Position numbers and translations under genes: made by a program. Source: Leptotrichiaceae bacterium (lineage in GTDB: Bacteria > Fusobacteriota > Fusobacteriia > Fusobacteriales > Leptotrichiaceae). From it: a stretch of DNA of 58,659 bases. Of the stretch, positions 18,735 to 28,431 are shown piece after piece. The notes under the pieces were generated by a model that was not told where the DNA came from, did not search any database, and saw only the letters and a program-made list of their open reading frames with translations. Position 1 is the first letter of the stretch, and each line of letters begins with the position of its first letter. The stretch is from contig JAGOWQ010000008.1 in the NCBI GenBank assembly GCA_018060185.1, forward strand, positions 1 through 58,659. Reading direction: 5' to 3'.

Positions 18735-20576
18735 ATGGAAAGAGAAGAAATAGAAAAAGAATATAAATGGAATTTAAGCGATATTTATAAAAATTATGAT
18801 ATTTGGAATAAAGATTTTGAAAAAGTAAAAAAACTTAAGGAAGAGCTTATTTCTTATAAAGGAACATTTTCAATTGAGGAAAAACTTCTTGAATTTTTCA
18901 AAAAAGAAGAAGAATTAGATAAGATAGCTTACAAATTGTATAGATATCCTCAACTTGCTAAAGATATTGATTCTTTGGATAAAGAGGCTGTAGAAAATAT
19001 GCAAAAAATACAATTTTTATTTTCAGAAATATCCACAGATCTTTCTTGGGTTAACTCTGAATTAATAGATAATAGAGAAAAAATAGAAATTTATATATTA
19101 AAAGATGAGTTTTCAAATTATCGATTTAAGTTAGAAAATTTATTTAGGCAGCAAGAACATGTACTTGAAGAAAATGAAAGTAAATTAATGTCTTATTTTA
19201 GTTCTTACTTTTCATCACCTAGAACTATTTATTCAGAAATAACTGTTACTGATGTAGAGTGGCCTGAAGTTGAACTTTCTAATGGAGAAAAAGTAAAGGC
19301 AACATCTGCGAATTATAGTAAAGAAGTTACTAAAAACAGAAATCAAAAAGATAGAAGATTAATGTTTGAAAATTATTATGGAGTTTATAAAAAAAGAGAA
19401 AATACAATAGCAGCTATATATAATTCAATATTGCATAAAAATATAGCAAAAACAAAAGCATATAGATATGGCTCATTTTTACTTAGTGCTCTTGAAGGCA
19501 ACAATATCCCTGAAAGTATTTATTTAAATCTAATAAATACTGTAAAAGAAAATACAGCTCCTTTGAAAAGGTATATAAAAATCAGAAAAAAAGTATTAGG
19601 ATTAAAAAAATATTATAACTATGATGGAACTATTAATCTTTTTGAATTTAATAAAGATTATGAATATGATGAAGCAAAGGAAATAGTATTGAATTCTATA
19701 GAGCCACTTGGAGAAGACTACAAGAAAAAAATGAAAAAAGCAATATCTGAAGGATGGCTTGATGTTTTTGAAACAAAGGGAAAAAGATCGGGAGCTTATT
19801 CTGCAGGAGTTTACGGAGTACATCCTTATATGCTTCTAAATTATAATAAAACTTTGGATAGTGTATTCACATTGGCTCATGAATTAGGTCATACTCTACA
19901 TACTCTTTATTCTGATGAAAATCAACCTTTTTCAATGGCAGATTATACAATATTTGTAGCAGAAGTAGCGTCAACATTTAATGAAAGACTTTTACTTGAT
20001 TATATGATGGAAAAAACTGAAGATCCAATGGAAAGAATAGCTTTATTAGAACAAGAAATTAGAAATATAACAGGAACTTTTTATTTTCAAGCATTACTTG
20101 CAGATTATGAATATGAAGCACATAAATTAGTAGATTTGGGACATCCTATAACACCAGATATATTAAGTAAAATAATAGAAAATTTGTTTGATAAATATTA
20201 TGGAAATGAAATAGAAAAAGATGAGTTAATATATATTTTGTGGTCTAGAGTTCCTCATTTTTTTAATTCTCCTTTTTATGTATATCAGTATTCTACATGT
20301 TTTGCCTCTTCAGCAATATTATACGAAAAAGTCGTAAAAGAAAAAGACGAAGAAAAAAGGAAAAAATCATTAAATAAATACATAGAATTGCTTTCATCAG
20401 GGGGGAGTGATTTTCCTATGAATCAATTAAAAAAAGCAGGAGTAGACTTAGAAGAAAAAAATACTATAAAAGCAGTTTCTAAACAATTAGATAGACTACT
20501 TGATAAACTTGAAGAAGAAATAGGGAAAATGAAAGATAGAGAAGGAGTTACAGATGAATATAAAAGAAAAAATTAA
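18735..20576 (+). CDS. pepF: Oligoendopeptidase F (M3 family)
   Basis: 613-residue zinc metallopeptidase that degrades oligopeptides of roughly 7-20 residues in the cytoplasm. The zinc site is H382-ELGH-386 (LAHELGHTLHTLY), with the third ligand glutamate expected in the FVAEVASTFNE segment about 25 residues later. The C-terminal PHFFNSPFYVYQYSTCFASS stretch is typical of PepF. The length is standard. The 3' end overlaps the next start by 23 bases, implying translational coupling. Confidence 0.95.
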   Translation: MEREEIEKEYKWNLSDIYKNYDIWNKDFEKVKKLKEELISYKGTFSIEEKLLEFFKKEEELDKIAYKLYRYPQLAKDIDSLDKEAVENMQKIQFLFSEISTDLSWVNSELIDNREKIEIYILKDEFSNYRFKLENLFRQQEHVLEENESKLMSYFSSYFSSPRTIYSEITVTDVEWPEVELSNGEKVKATSANYSKEVTKNRNQKDRRLMFENYYGVYKKRENTIAAIYNSILHKNIAKTKAYRYGSFLLSALEGNNIPESIYLNLINTVKENTAPLKRYIKIRKKVLGLKKYYNYDGTINLFEFNKDYEYDEAKEIVLNSIEPLGEDYKKKMKKAISEGWLDVFETKGKRSGAYSAGVYGVHPYMLLNYNKTLDSVFTLAHELGHTLHTLYSDENQPFSMADYTIFVAEVASTFNERLLLDYMMEKTEDPMERIALLEQEIRNITGTFYFQALLADYEYEAHKLVDLGHPITPDILSKIIENLFDKYYGNEIEKDELIYILWSRVPHFFNSPFYVYQYSTCFASSAILYEKVVKEKDEEKRKKSLNKYIELLSSGGSDFPMNQLKKAGVDLEEKNTIKAVSKQLDRLLDKLEEEIGKMKDREGVTDEYKRKN

Positions 20577-22365
20577 AGAATTATCATTTCCAAATATGAA
20601 AAAAGGAATTGAAAGATTCCCTATAACAGTGTTGTTTGGGGTAGTATTATTTGTAATAACATCTATTATGACTGAGCAAATTAATATATTTGAAGAACGA
20701 GAATTAATGATTGAAATGCTAAAATGGAATATTCTATTTTTAGTCGGGCTTCCTATAGTTACCACTCTTGAAATTATAAGAGAAAAGTATTTTTTTAAAA
20801 TAAATAAGGTCAAATTTAGGATATTATATTTATTACTATCAGGTTGTTTTTTATATTTATGTAGACAATTGTATCTGAATGGAACTAAAGTAGAAGAGAT
20901 TATAGGAGCAATGAAAATACAAGCAATAGGAGTAATAGGATATTTAAGTTTTTTATTAGTTCCCTTAATAGAAAGAAAATATGATAAAGAAAAATATCTT
21001 CAATCTGTCTTGGGAAACAAAATTATAACAATATTTTTTTCAATGGTGTTTTATTTAGGAATAACATTTATAATGGTGGTAATTGACGCTTTACTTATTA
21101 ATTTTAATAGCAATATATATATTAACATTTTTTCATTTTCAGTTTTTATTTTTGGAATAATACTTTTTGTTTCTAGATTAAAAGGTGTAGATGAAGATCT
21201 TGAAAATTATGAAATCCCTAAAATAATTAAAATACTTTTATCATATATAATTATTCCAATAATTGTAATATATTCTGTAACTTTATATATTTATACATTA
21301 AAAATTATATTTACTTTAAAAATGCCAAAGGGGATAGTTTCTCATTTAGTAGTATGGTATATGATTTTTAGTTTATTTATAATAGTAATTTCTACTCCAT
21401 TAGTAAAAGAAAATGTAATCGTTAGAAAATTTAGAAAATTTTTTCCTATGGTATCTATTCCTCTAATAATTATAGCGTTTATATCAATTTTATCAAGAAT
21501 AATGCAATATGGTATGACAGAGAATAGATATATAATTATAATTTTAATATTTTGGTTATTATTTAATATGATTTTTTACATTATAAAAACAGATGTAAGA
21601 GTTGTCATTATATCTACTATTTTAGTTGTTTTTGTATCTGTATTTGGACCTTGGAATATGACTAATATTTCTGTAAATAGTCAAAGTAAAAGATTAGAAA
21701 GAATTCTTGTTAAAAATGGATTATTAAAAAATGGTAAACTTGAAAAAAATTCTAATTTAAGTGATCAAACTAAAATAGATATTATGAATATAGTTAATTA
21801 TTTTTATAATAATTTTGATATATTAAGTAGGAGAGAAAAGAAGCTTAAATCTTTTGAAGAAAATGGTAAATTTTATTCAACTGAAAAAGAATTTATGGAA
21901 AAAATAGGTGCAGATGATAGTTGGAATATAAGTTATTTTCATAAATATGATGCAATAAAAAAAGTAGAAAGGATTGAAAATATTAATATTAATGAAAATA
22001 CTTATTATGTTACAGAGTATGATTATCTTCTAATACCTACGATGATTTATTCGGACTTAATGACATATTCAACACCAAAAAATGAAATAAAGATTAATTC
22101 TGAAGAAATAATATTTATTGATAAGGAATCAAATAAAGAAATTATGAAAATAAAAACTGGAGAATTAGTTGACAAAATAGTACATAATATAAAAGATGAA
22201 ATAAAAAATGAAAATGAAAGTATTTTAAAAGTTAATAACGAAAAAATGATTTTCAAAGGAGAAAATGAAAATATAAAATATAAACTAGAATTTATATCAA
22301 TTGACCTATATGAAAATTATAAGCCTAGCAGTTACAATATAAATTTATATTTTACTTCAAAATAA
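20554..22365 (+). CDS. DUF4153-type polytopic membrane protein
   Basis: 603 residues. About twelve hydrophobic segments fill residues 25-375, followed by a soluble, presumably extracytoplasmic, C-terminal part of some 220 residues beginning NMTNISVNSQSKRLERIL. The N-terminal segments with FPITVLFGVVLFV and the EEREL loop match the DUF4153 pattern found in many low-GC anaerobes. Function is unknown. AAGGAG lies inside the end of pepF just before the ATG. Confidence 0.7.
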   Translation: MNIKEKIKELSFPNMKKGIERFPITVLFGVVLFVITSIMTEQINIFEERELMIEMLKWNILFLVGLPIVTTLEIIREKYFFKINKVKFRILYLLLSGCFLYLCRQLYLNGTKVEEIIGAMKIQAIGVIGYLSFLLVPLIERKYDKEKYLQSVLGNKIITIFFSMVFYLGITFIMVVIDALLINFNSNIYINIFSFSVFIFGIILFVSRLKGVDEDLENYEIPKIIKILLSYIIIPIIVIYSVTLYIYTLKIIFTLKMPKGIVSHLVVWYMIFSLFIIVISTPLVKENVIVRKFRKFFPMVSIPLIIIAFISILSRIMQYGMTENRYIIIILIFWLLFNMIFYIIKTDVRVVIISTILVVFVSVFGPWNMTNISVNSQSKRLERILVKNGLLKNGKLEKNSNLSDQTKIDIMNIVNYFYNNFDILSRREKKLKSFEENGKFYSTEKEFMEKIGADDSWNISYFHKYDAIKKVERIENININENTYYVTEYDYLLIPTMIYSDLMTYSTPKNEIKINSEEIIFIDKESNKEIMKIKTGELVDKIVHNIKDEIKNENESILKVNNEKMIFKGENENIKYKLEFISIDLYENYKPSSYNINLYFTSK

Positions 22366-22409
22366 GTTTTTATATTACTTTAAAATACAAATATAAAAAA
22401 AGAAAATAA

Positions 22410-22438
22410 TTGACTAAATTATTTATTTATGATAACAT
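22410..22438 (+). promoter_or_regulatory. Predicted promoter of crr
   Basis: TTGACT (22410-22415), 17 bases, TAACAT (22433-22438), about 45 bases before the crr start. Confidence 0.5.
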
Positions 22439-22485
22439 TTTATAAAATAATAAATAGAAAACAAAAATAAATGGAGGTCTTAATA

Positions 22486-22998
22486 ATGGGATTATTTAAT
22501 TTTTTAAAAGGAAACAAAGAACAGGAAACAAAAGAATTTGATGGAAAAATTTTAGCTCCAATTTCAGGAAATATATTACCTTTAAGTCAAGTTCCTGATG
22601 AAGTATTTGCTCAAAAAATGATAGGGGACGGAATAGCAATAGAACCTACTGAATCAGGAGTAATGGTATCTCCTGCTGATGGAAGAGTAGAAAAAATATT
22701 CGATACTAACCATGCTTTTAGCGTAACAACAACTGCAGGAATTGAAATACTTGTGCATTTTGGAATGGATACAGTAAAATTAGAAGGAAAAGGTTTTGAA
22801 AGAATAGCAAATGAAGGTGATACTGTAAAAGCTGGAGACCCTTTAATTAAATATGATTATGAATTTTTGAAAGAAAATGCTAAATCAGTTATAACTCCAA
22901 TAGTTATATCTAATTACGAAGATTATTCAGATTTAGGAAAAGTTGAAGAAGGAACTGCTGAGGCTGGAAAAACAGTTGTTTTAGATATAAAAAAATAA
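22486..22998 (+). CDS. crr: PTS glucose-type IIA component
   Basis: 170-residue soluble EIIA-Glc. The phosphorylated histidine is H91 (LVHFGMDTV) and the second active-site histidine is H76 (TNHAFSVTT); SPADGRVEKIF and VKAGDPLIKYD are typical of the fold. It accepts phosphate from HPr and passes it to IIB domains lacking their own IIA, such as the MurP encoded 6 kb upstream. ATG 22486 is 8 bases after GGAGG; the ATG at 22471 would overlap that site. It appears to be transcribed alone. Confidence 0.95.
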   Translation: MGLFNFLKGNKEQETKEFDGKILAPISGNILPLSQVPDEVFAQKMIGDGIAIEPTESGVMVSPADGRVEKIFDTNHAFSVTTTAGIEILVHFGMDTVKLEGKGFERIANEGDTVKAGDPLIKYDYEFLKENAKSVITPIVISNYEDYSDLGKVEEGTAEAGKTVVLDIKK

Positions 22999-23019
22999 CA
23001 ATCTAGATTAATAAATAAA

Positions 23020-23062
23020 AATAATTTTATTTCTAAAAAAGAGAGAAATAAAATTATTTTTT
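23020..23062. terminator. Bidirectional terminator between crr and the MATE gene
   Basis: A 15-bp stem (23020-23034 with 23044-23058) has T-runs on both strands and sits between convergent genes, so it can serve both. Confidence 0.8.
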
Positions 23063-23072
23063 TATATATTGT

Positions 23073-24443
23073 TTATTTTAATTTTTTTCTTATATAATTT
23101 TTATTCCAATTAATTTTAATAGTTAATATAAAAAATATAATAGAAGCTAAAGTATTTGAAAAAAGATTTCCCCAAAATACAGCATATAATCCTAAAAAAC
23201 TTTTTGTTACAAGTATAAATAAATATCTTAAAAACCATATTCTTAAAATAGACATAGTCATCGTAACTTTAGTTCTACCTAAAGCTATAAATACTCCTTG
23301 GCATACAGAGAAAATTCCGAAACTTATAACTGAATAAGTATAGATATTTAATGCATTAACTGCTATTTCGACAACTTGATGTTCTCTTGTAAACATATGT
23401 GTTAGAAATTTTGAAAAAGGAACAACAAACAAAATTGATAAAACTGCTATTACGCAACTTGTAATACATCCATATTTGAATATAGATTTAGATTTTTTTT
23501 CATTTCCTATCCCCATGTTCATACTGATCATTGTAGTTACAGTAGTTCCAATAGAAGAAGGTAGAATAAAGCAAATAGAATTTATATTTGAGGCTATTCC
23601 TTGACCATTTAAAGCAATAGCGCCATATTTTTCAACTTCTTTATTTATAAGAAAGAATCCTAAATAAATTAACATATAACTGATCATAGAAGGTAATCCC
23701 AAAGATATAAGTTTTTTAATAATAGGTAAGTTTATATGATAAGTTCTTATATCTAGTCTAAATTCACTTTTTTTAATAAATAAATCGTGAAACATCCAAA
23801 TAGTTATAGTTATGTAAGAAAAAAGTGTAGCCATAACAGCTCCTACGATACCCATTCTAAAAATATATAAAAAAATAATATTAAATATAATTTTCAAAAC
23901 TAATAAAATCAAGATTCTTATGAAAGTGATTTCTGGTCTTCCAATGGCATTTTTAGAAGCATTATATATAGCTGCTAAAAAAACAAAGGGCATGACCAAA
24001 GAGTAAAGAGAGATGTATGTGAAAACATAATTTCTTATTTCAGGAGTTGTAAATTCTGAAATCCAAAAAGCAGATATAATACAAATAGGTATAAGAGCAA
24101 CACCTATTAAAAAACTGAACACAAAAATTTGAATAGTAGTTTCTCTCACAGCTTTCATTATTCCTCTTCCATAAAGTTGACCAATCATTGATATTGCAGC
24201 TACACCTAATCCTTGTGATAACGCTAGCATTATATTCAAAATAGGTTGACTAAAAGAAACCGAGCTCGCAACTAGCACACCTGCTAAATTATTTAAAAAA
24301 AGTCCATCAGATAAGGGAATAAGAGCTTGAATAATACCAACCATTAGAGTAGGAACTGAAAGAAATAAAAGGGTATTTAGGATACCGCCATTTAAAATTA
24401 TTTCACGACGCTCTTCGGAATTTTGTTTTTTTATAATATTCAT
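23073..24443 (-). CDS. MATE-family efflux transporter
   Basis: 456 residues with twelve hydrophobic segments arranged as two homologous bundles (about 15-230 and 240-450). The N-terminal half has LSVPTLMVGIIQALIPLSDGLFLNNL, a MATE TM1 pattern, and the second repeat begins LISLGLPSMISYMLIYLG. Such proteins export drugs or metabolites in exchange for Na+ or H+. The gene follows a LysR regulator by 23 bases on the same strand, so the regulator probably controls itself and this exporter. The substrate is unknown. Confidence 0.9.
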   Translation of the reverse strand: MNIIKKQNSEERREIILNGGILNTLLFLSVPTLMVGIIQALIPLSDGLFLNNLAGVLVASSVSFSQPILNIMLALSQGLGVAAISMIGQLYGRGIMKAVRETTIQIFVFSFLIGVALIPICIISAFWISEFTTPEIRNYVFTYISLYSLVMPFVFLAAIYNASKNAIGRPEITFIRILILLVLKIIFNIIFLYIFRMGIVGAVMATLFSYITITIWMFHDLFIKKSEFRLDIRTYHINLPIIKKLISLGLPSMISYMLIYLGFFLINKEVEKYGAIALNGQGIASNINSICFILPSSIGTTVTTMISMNMGIGNEKKSKSIFKYGCITSCVIAVLSILFVVPFSKFLTHMFTREHQVVEIAVNALNIYTYSVISFGIFSVCQGVFIALGRTKVTMTMSILRIWFLRYLFILVTKSFLGLYAVFWGNLFSNTLASIIFFILTIKINWNKNYIRKKLK

Positions 24444-24466
24444 TGTTAATCCTCATTTCTATTTTA

Positions 24467-25354
24467 CTATTTCATCTTAAAAATCTTTTTAGTTATAGAT
24501 ATAAATTCTTTAATTTCTTTATTACTATTTTTTGGAAGAGTTAAAATCCCATAAGAAAAAGATGAATTTATTTTTATTGGAATTTTTATAAGCTCTTTAT
24601 TATCTGGTGCCACAAAATTTGGCATCACAGCTATTCCAATATCTGATTTTATCATTGTATAACTGACATCTATACTATCACTATAATAAATATTTGAATT
24701 TGTATTTTGTGTAAGTAATCTATTTTGAATTTTTGACATTTCACCAGGGAATTTTAAAGGATTTAAGAAAATAAGGTTTTCATTAGCTAAATCTTCTAAA
24801 TTTATGTAATCTAATTTTGAAAGATAATGATTTTTTTGAACTATACATACGGGATGTCCTAATAAAAGCTCAAAATAAGTAAATTTATTTGATTTAGGTA
24901 TATTTTCTTTATTTGTAAAAATGATATCGTATTTATTAAAAAGCAGTTCAACTTTTTTTTCGTTATATTCAATGTGGTTTAAATAAACATTACACTTTGG
25001 AAATAAATTTTTAAATGAAGAAATAATAAGTGGTATTTTTAGCATTTCTATAGCGTTATTTTCATATCCAATATATAAACTTGATTTAAATTTCGTAGAT
25101 AAATTTTTAGTTTTTGCAATAGAAACATTTATTCTGTTATAAATATCTTTTATATCATCATAAAAAGATATTCCTGCTTCTGTAAGCTCTACTGTTCTTT
25201 TATTTCTTTTAAATAAGGGGACTCCTATCTCATCTTCAAGAGATTTTATTTGATGAGAGACAGCTGGTTGAGTAAGATAAAGATTATTAGCTGTTTCCGA
25301 AAAATTCAATGTTTCTGAAAGATCTAAAAAACATTCTATTTGCTTTAAATGCAT
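24467..25354 (-). CDS. LysR-family transcriptional regulator
   Basis: 295 residues. An N-terminal winged helix-turn-helix (residues 1-60, with NNLYLTQPAVSHQIKSLEDEI cut by the usual LysR pattern) is followed by a periplasmic-binding-like effector domain (about 88-290). AAGGAG lies 8 bases before the ATG. LysR proteins usually act on a nearby divergent promoter; the 200 bases upstream separate it from the lysine riboswitch promoter, but control of lysA by this protein is not implied by anything visible beyond position. Confidence 0.92.
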   Translation of the reverse strand: MHLKQIECFLDLSETLNFSETANNLYLTQPAVSHQIKSLEDEIGVPLFKRNKRTVELTEAGISFYDDIKDIYNRINVSIAKTKNLSTKFKSSLYIGYENNAIEMLKIPLIISSFKNLFPKCNVYLNHIEYNEKKVELLFNKYDIIFTNKENIPKSNKFTYFELLLGHPVCIVQKNHYLSKLDYINLEDLANENLIFLNPLKFPGEMSKIQNRLLTQNTNSNIYYSDSIDVSYTMIKSDIGIAVMPNFVAPDNKELIKIPIKINSSFSYGILTLPKNSNKEIKEFISITKKIFKMK

Positions 25355-25519
25355 AAGAAAGCTCCTTTTATAAATTTTTTTTATATATTATATCATATAT
25401 TTATTTTAAATAAAAAGAATATAATATTATAAAATGATAAAATTAAAAAAATATAGATGATATAACTTGTATATTTAAATAAATAAACTTAAAAAGATAA
25501 ATTATTAAATAAAATATCT

Positions 25520-25548
25520 TTGACAAAAGGTGAAAAATTATGTATAAT
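25520..25548 (+). promoter_or_regulatory. Promoter of the lysine operon
   Basis: Near-perfect consensus: TTGACA (25520-25525), 17 bases, TATAAT (25543-25548). The start would be near 25554, immediately before the riboswitch. Confidence 0.85.
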
Positions 25549-25552
25549 AGCA

Positions 25553-25728
25553 ATAAGATAGAGGCGCAATTATTAATAGTAAACTTACTGGAGAATGGTC
25601 AATTCTGTGAATTAAGTTAAAAGGAATAATTGCCGAAACACATAGATTGACAATCTTTGATGTTGGGGCTATGGAGAATATCCATAGAACTGTCATTACT
25701 ATATAGTAATGGGGAGCTGTCAGATATA
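25553..25728 (+). ncRNA. Lysine riboswitch (L box)
   Basis: The conserved L-box elements appear in order: AGATAGAGGCGC at the 5' side of P1/P2, AGTAAACTTACTGGAG, TTAAGTTAAAAGGAATAA, GCCGAAAC, a stem ending in TGTCATTAC, and AATGGGGAGCTGTCAGA closing P1. Its position upstream of lysA and other lysine genes fits. The P1 3' strand TCAGATATA (25720-25728) can also pair with TATACTGA (25769-25776), the left arm of the terminator. Lysine binding should therefore free the terminator and switch the operon off. Confidence 0.95.
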
Positions 25729-25769
25729 ACCATAATTTTTTTATTGTTTAGAATAAAATAAGTGTTTAT

Positions 25770-25798
25770 ATACTGATATGCTATCAGTATTTTTTTAT
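25770..25798 (+). terminator. Riboswitch-controlled terminator
   Basis: ATACTGAT (25770-25777), loop ATGCT and ATCAGTAT (25783-25790) are followed by seven T. It ends just before the lysA ribosome binding site and is the expression platform of the L box. Confidence 0.9.
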
Positions 25799-25816
25799 AT
25801 ATTTTAGGAGGAAAAA

Positions 25817-27127
25817 ATGAAATTGTTTGGTACGTCATGTGTTAATGAAAAAGGTAATTTATCCATAGGAGGAGTGGATACGCTAGAACTTGTGAAAGAG
25901 TTTAAAACACCTCTTTATGTGATGGATCAAGAACTAATCGAAGGAACGATAGATAAAATGAAAAAATCTTTTAAATCTTCAAGATTTAGTACTCAAATAG
26001 CTTATGCAGGAAAAGCTTTTTTGACAACAGGGATGATAAAATTAGTTGAATCTAAGGGATTAGATTTGGATGTTGTATCTGGAGGAGAAATGTATACTGC
26101 ATATAAGGCGGGATTTCCAATGGATAAAGTTCATTTGCATGGTAATAATAAGACTATAGAAGAGTTGGAAATGGCAGTAGACTTTGGAATAAAAGAAGTT
26201 GTTATAGATAATGAAGATGAAATTGAAAAATTAGAAAAAATATGTAAAGAAAAAGGGAAAAAACAAGCAGTACTAATAAGAATAGACCCAGGAATAGAAG
26301 CACATACTCACCATTATATAAAAACATCAGGATTAACTTCTAAATTTGGAATTTCTTTATTTCAAGAAAATTTATTTGATATAGTAAAAAGAATAAATGA
26401 TAGTGAATATATTGAATTTAAAGGGTTTCATACACATATAGGATCTCAAATATTTCAATCAGCGTTTTTTATTTTTGCATTAGATGAAATATTCAAATAT
26501 TTGGATAAATTGAAAAAAGAATTGGGAATAGTGGTTCATACAGTAAATATGGGAGGAGGATTTGGAGTTTATTATAAAAATGGAGACGATCCTAAACCTA
26601 TAGAAGAAGTGTTATCTGAAATAATAACTTATACTGAAGCAATGGAAATAAAATTTCAAATTGGATTTAAAGAACTTTGCGTAGAACCAGGAAGAAGTAT
26701 TGTAGGAAATGCTGGAACAACTTTGTATGAAGTAGGAGGAACAAAGGAAACTGTTGGTGGTAAAAGTTATGTGTTTGTAGATGGTGGAATGTCGGATAAT
26801 ATAAGAACGGCACTTTATCAAGCAGAATATGAAGCAGGAATAGTAAATAAATTAAATGATGCAGATACGAAAGAAATAACTCTTGCAGGAAAACTTTGTG
26901 AATCTGGAGATATAATAATAGAAAAAGGAAAACTACCAAAATCAACAAAAATAGGAGATATAGTTGTTATTCCTACTACAGGAGCATATTGCTACACTAT
27001 GTCTAGTAATTATAATAGGATGGTAAAACCAGCTGTAGTATTTGTAAAAGATGGGAAGGCAAAAGTTGGTGTAAAAAGAGAAAGTTATGAAGATTTAATA
27101 AGAAATGATGAGATTTTTGAATTATAA
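25817..27127 (+). CDS. lysA: Diaminopimelate decarboxylase
   Basis: Fold type III PLP enzyme, 436 residues, which converts meso-diaminopimelate to L-lysine, the last step of the pathway. The PLP lysine is K66 (YAGKAF). The HTHIGSQI motif, the glycine-rich phosphate site VNMGGGFGVYY, CVEPGRSIVGNAG and the C-terminal GKLCESGDI with YCYTMSSNYN are all present. It is the first gene behind the lysine riboswitch, with AGGAGG before its ATG. Confidence 0.97.
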   Translation: MKLFGTSCVNEKGNLSIGGVDTLELVKEFKTPLYVMDQELIEGTIDKMKKSFKSSRFSTQIAYAGKAFLTTGMIKLVESKGLDLDVVSGGEMYTAYKAGFPMDKVHLHGNNKTIEELEMAVDFGIKEVVIDNEDEIEKLEKICKEKGKKQAVLIRIDPGIEAHTHHYIKTSGLTSKFGISLFQENLFDIVKRINDSEYIEFKGFHTHIGSQIFQSAFFIFALDEIFKYLDKLKKELGIVVHTVNMGGGFGVYYKNGDDPKPIEEVLSEIITYTEAMEIKFQIGFKELCVEPGRSIVGNAGTTLYEVGGTKETVGGKSYVFVDGGMSDNIRTALYQAEYEAGIVNKLNDADTKEITLAGKLCESGDIIIEKGKLPKSTKIGDIVVIPTTGAYCYTMSSNYNRMVKPAVVFVKDGKAKVGVKRESYEDLIRNDEIFEL

Positions 27128-27200
27128 TTAAAATTTCAATTAAGAAACAAAATATTAGGAAAATGCATAAAATATTCGTAAAAAAGAAAGGCAGGTTCTT

Positions 27201-28403
27201 ATGATAATTGTACATAAATACGGAGGAAGTTCTGTATCAACAACTGAAAAAATAATAAATATTGCAAAGTATTTAGGAAATGTGAAAGATCAAGGAAATG
27301 ATGTAGTTGTAGTAGTGTCAGCAATGGGAAAAATGACCGATGAATTAATAAAATTAGCGAATGAAATAACAGATAGACCTAATTTAAGAGAAATGGATAG
27401 ACTTATGTCAATAGGAGAACAAAAAACTATTGCATTACTTAGCATTGCACTTCAAAATTTAGGTTATAATGCTATTTCTTTAACAGGAGAGCAGGCAGGA
27501 ATTAAAACAATTGGACATCATACAAAAAATAGGATAGACTGTATAAATGGTGAAATAATAAAATCTCATTTGAATCAAGGGAAAATAGTAGTTGTAGCAG
27601 GATTTCAAGGTGTAAATGAGAAAGGAGATGTAACAACTTTAGGACGTGGTGGCTCTGATACTTCAGCAGTGGCTCTTGCAGCATCCTTAAAAGCTAAATG
27701 TGAAATATATACAGATGTAGACGGAATATATTCTATAGATCCAAGAGTTTATCCTGAAGCTAGAAAAATACCATTTATTTCTTATGATGAAATGATGGAA
27801 CTTGCGTTTTTAGGTGCGGGAGTTATGGAACCTAGAGCTGTAGAATTAGGAAATAAATACGAAGTAGAAATATATGTAGGAAAATCTCTTGGAGAAAAAA
27901 ATGGGACGATAATAACGTCGAAGGAGAAAGTTATGGAAAAACAACTAATAACAGGAATATCAATAAATGAAAATACACTGATGGTAAATATAGAAAAAAT
28001 ACCTACTTATGCAAAAAATGTTTATGCAATTTTTGAAGAAGCGGAAAAACATGGTATAAATATAGATATGATAAGTCAGAATGATGTATCTAGTGAGGAA
28101 GGTAGCTTTGCATTTACGTGCCCAAAAACTGATAAAGAATCATTGGAAAAAATGGATATGATTTTAGAAGAACAGTTTCCAGAAATTTCTTTTATAATAA
28201 ATCCGTATGTGTCAAAAGTTTCTATAGTAGGTGTAGGACTTGTAAGTAGTATAGGAGTTGCAGCAAGAGCATTTAAAGTATTAGCTGAAAATAATATAAG
28301 TTTTCATCAAGTTTCAACTTCGGAAATAAGTATATCGATGATAATTGATGAAGTAATGGCAAAAGAGGTAGCAAGACTATTAGCAAAAGAATTCAATATA
28401 TAA
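27201..28403 (+). CDS. lysC: Aspartate kinase
   Basis: 400 residues. The kinase domain covers 1-245, with the KYGGSSV phosphate motif at residues 5-11, TLGRGGSDTSAVALA and TDVDGIYSIDPR. Two ACT domains (about 262-330 and 340-400) should give feedback control by an amino acid. Placement behind lysA in a lysine-riboswitch operon points to the lysine-sensitive isoform. The ribosome binding site (AGGCAGG) is imperfect. Confidence 0.95.
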   Translation: MIIVHKYGGSSVSTTEKIINIAKYLGNVKDQGNDVVVVVSAMGKMTDELIKLANEITDRPNLREMDRLMSIGEQKTIALLSIALQNLGYNAISLTGEQAGIKTIGHHTKNRIDCINGEIIKSHLNQGKIVVVAGFQGVNEKGDVTTLGRGGSDTSAVALAASLKAKCEIYTDVDGIYSIDPRVYPEARKIPFISYDEMMELAFLGAGVMEPRAVELGNKYEVEIYVGKSLGEKNGTIITSKEKVMEKQLITGISINENTLMVNIEKIPTYAKNVYAIFEEAEKHGINIDMISQNDVSSEEGSFAFTCPKTDKESLEKMDMILEEQFPEISFIINPYVSKVSIVGVGLVSSIGVAARAFKVLAENNISFHQVSTSEISISMIIDEVMAKEVARLLAKEFNI

Positions 28404-28431
28404 TATAAAGGTAAACAAAGGAGGAGAGAAA

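Noticed and set aside
25355..25519. Possible LysR operator between the LysR gene and the lysine promoter
   Set aside because: AT-rich palindrome-like segments are present, but nothing stands out above background; no defensible T-N11-A site could be singled out.
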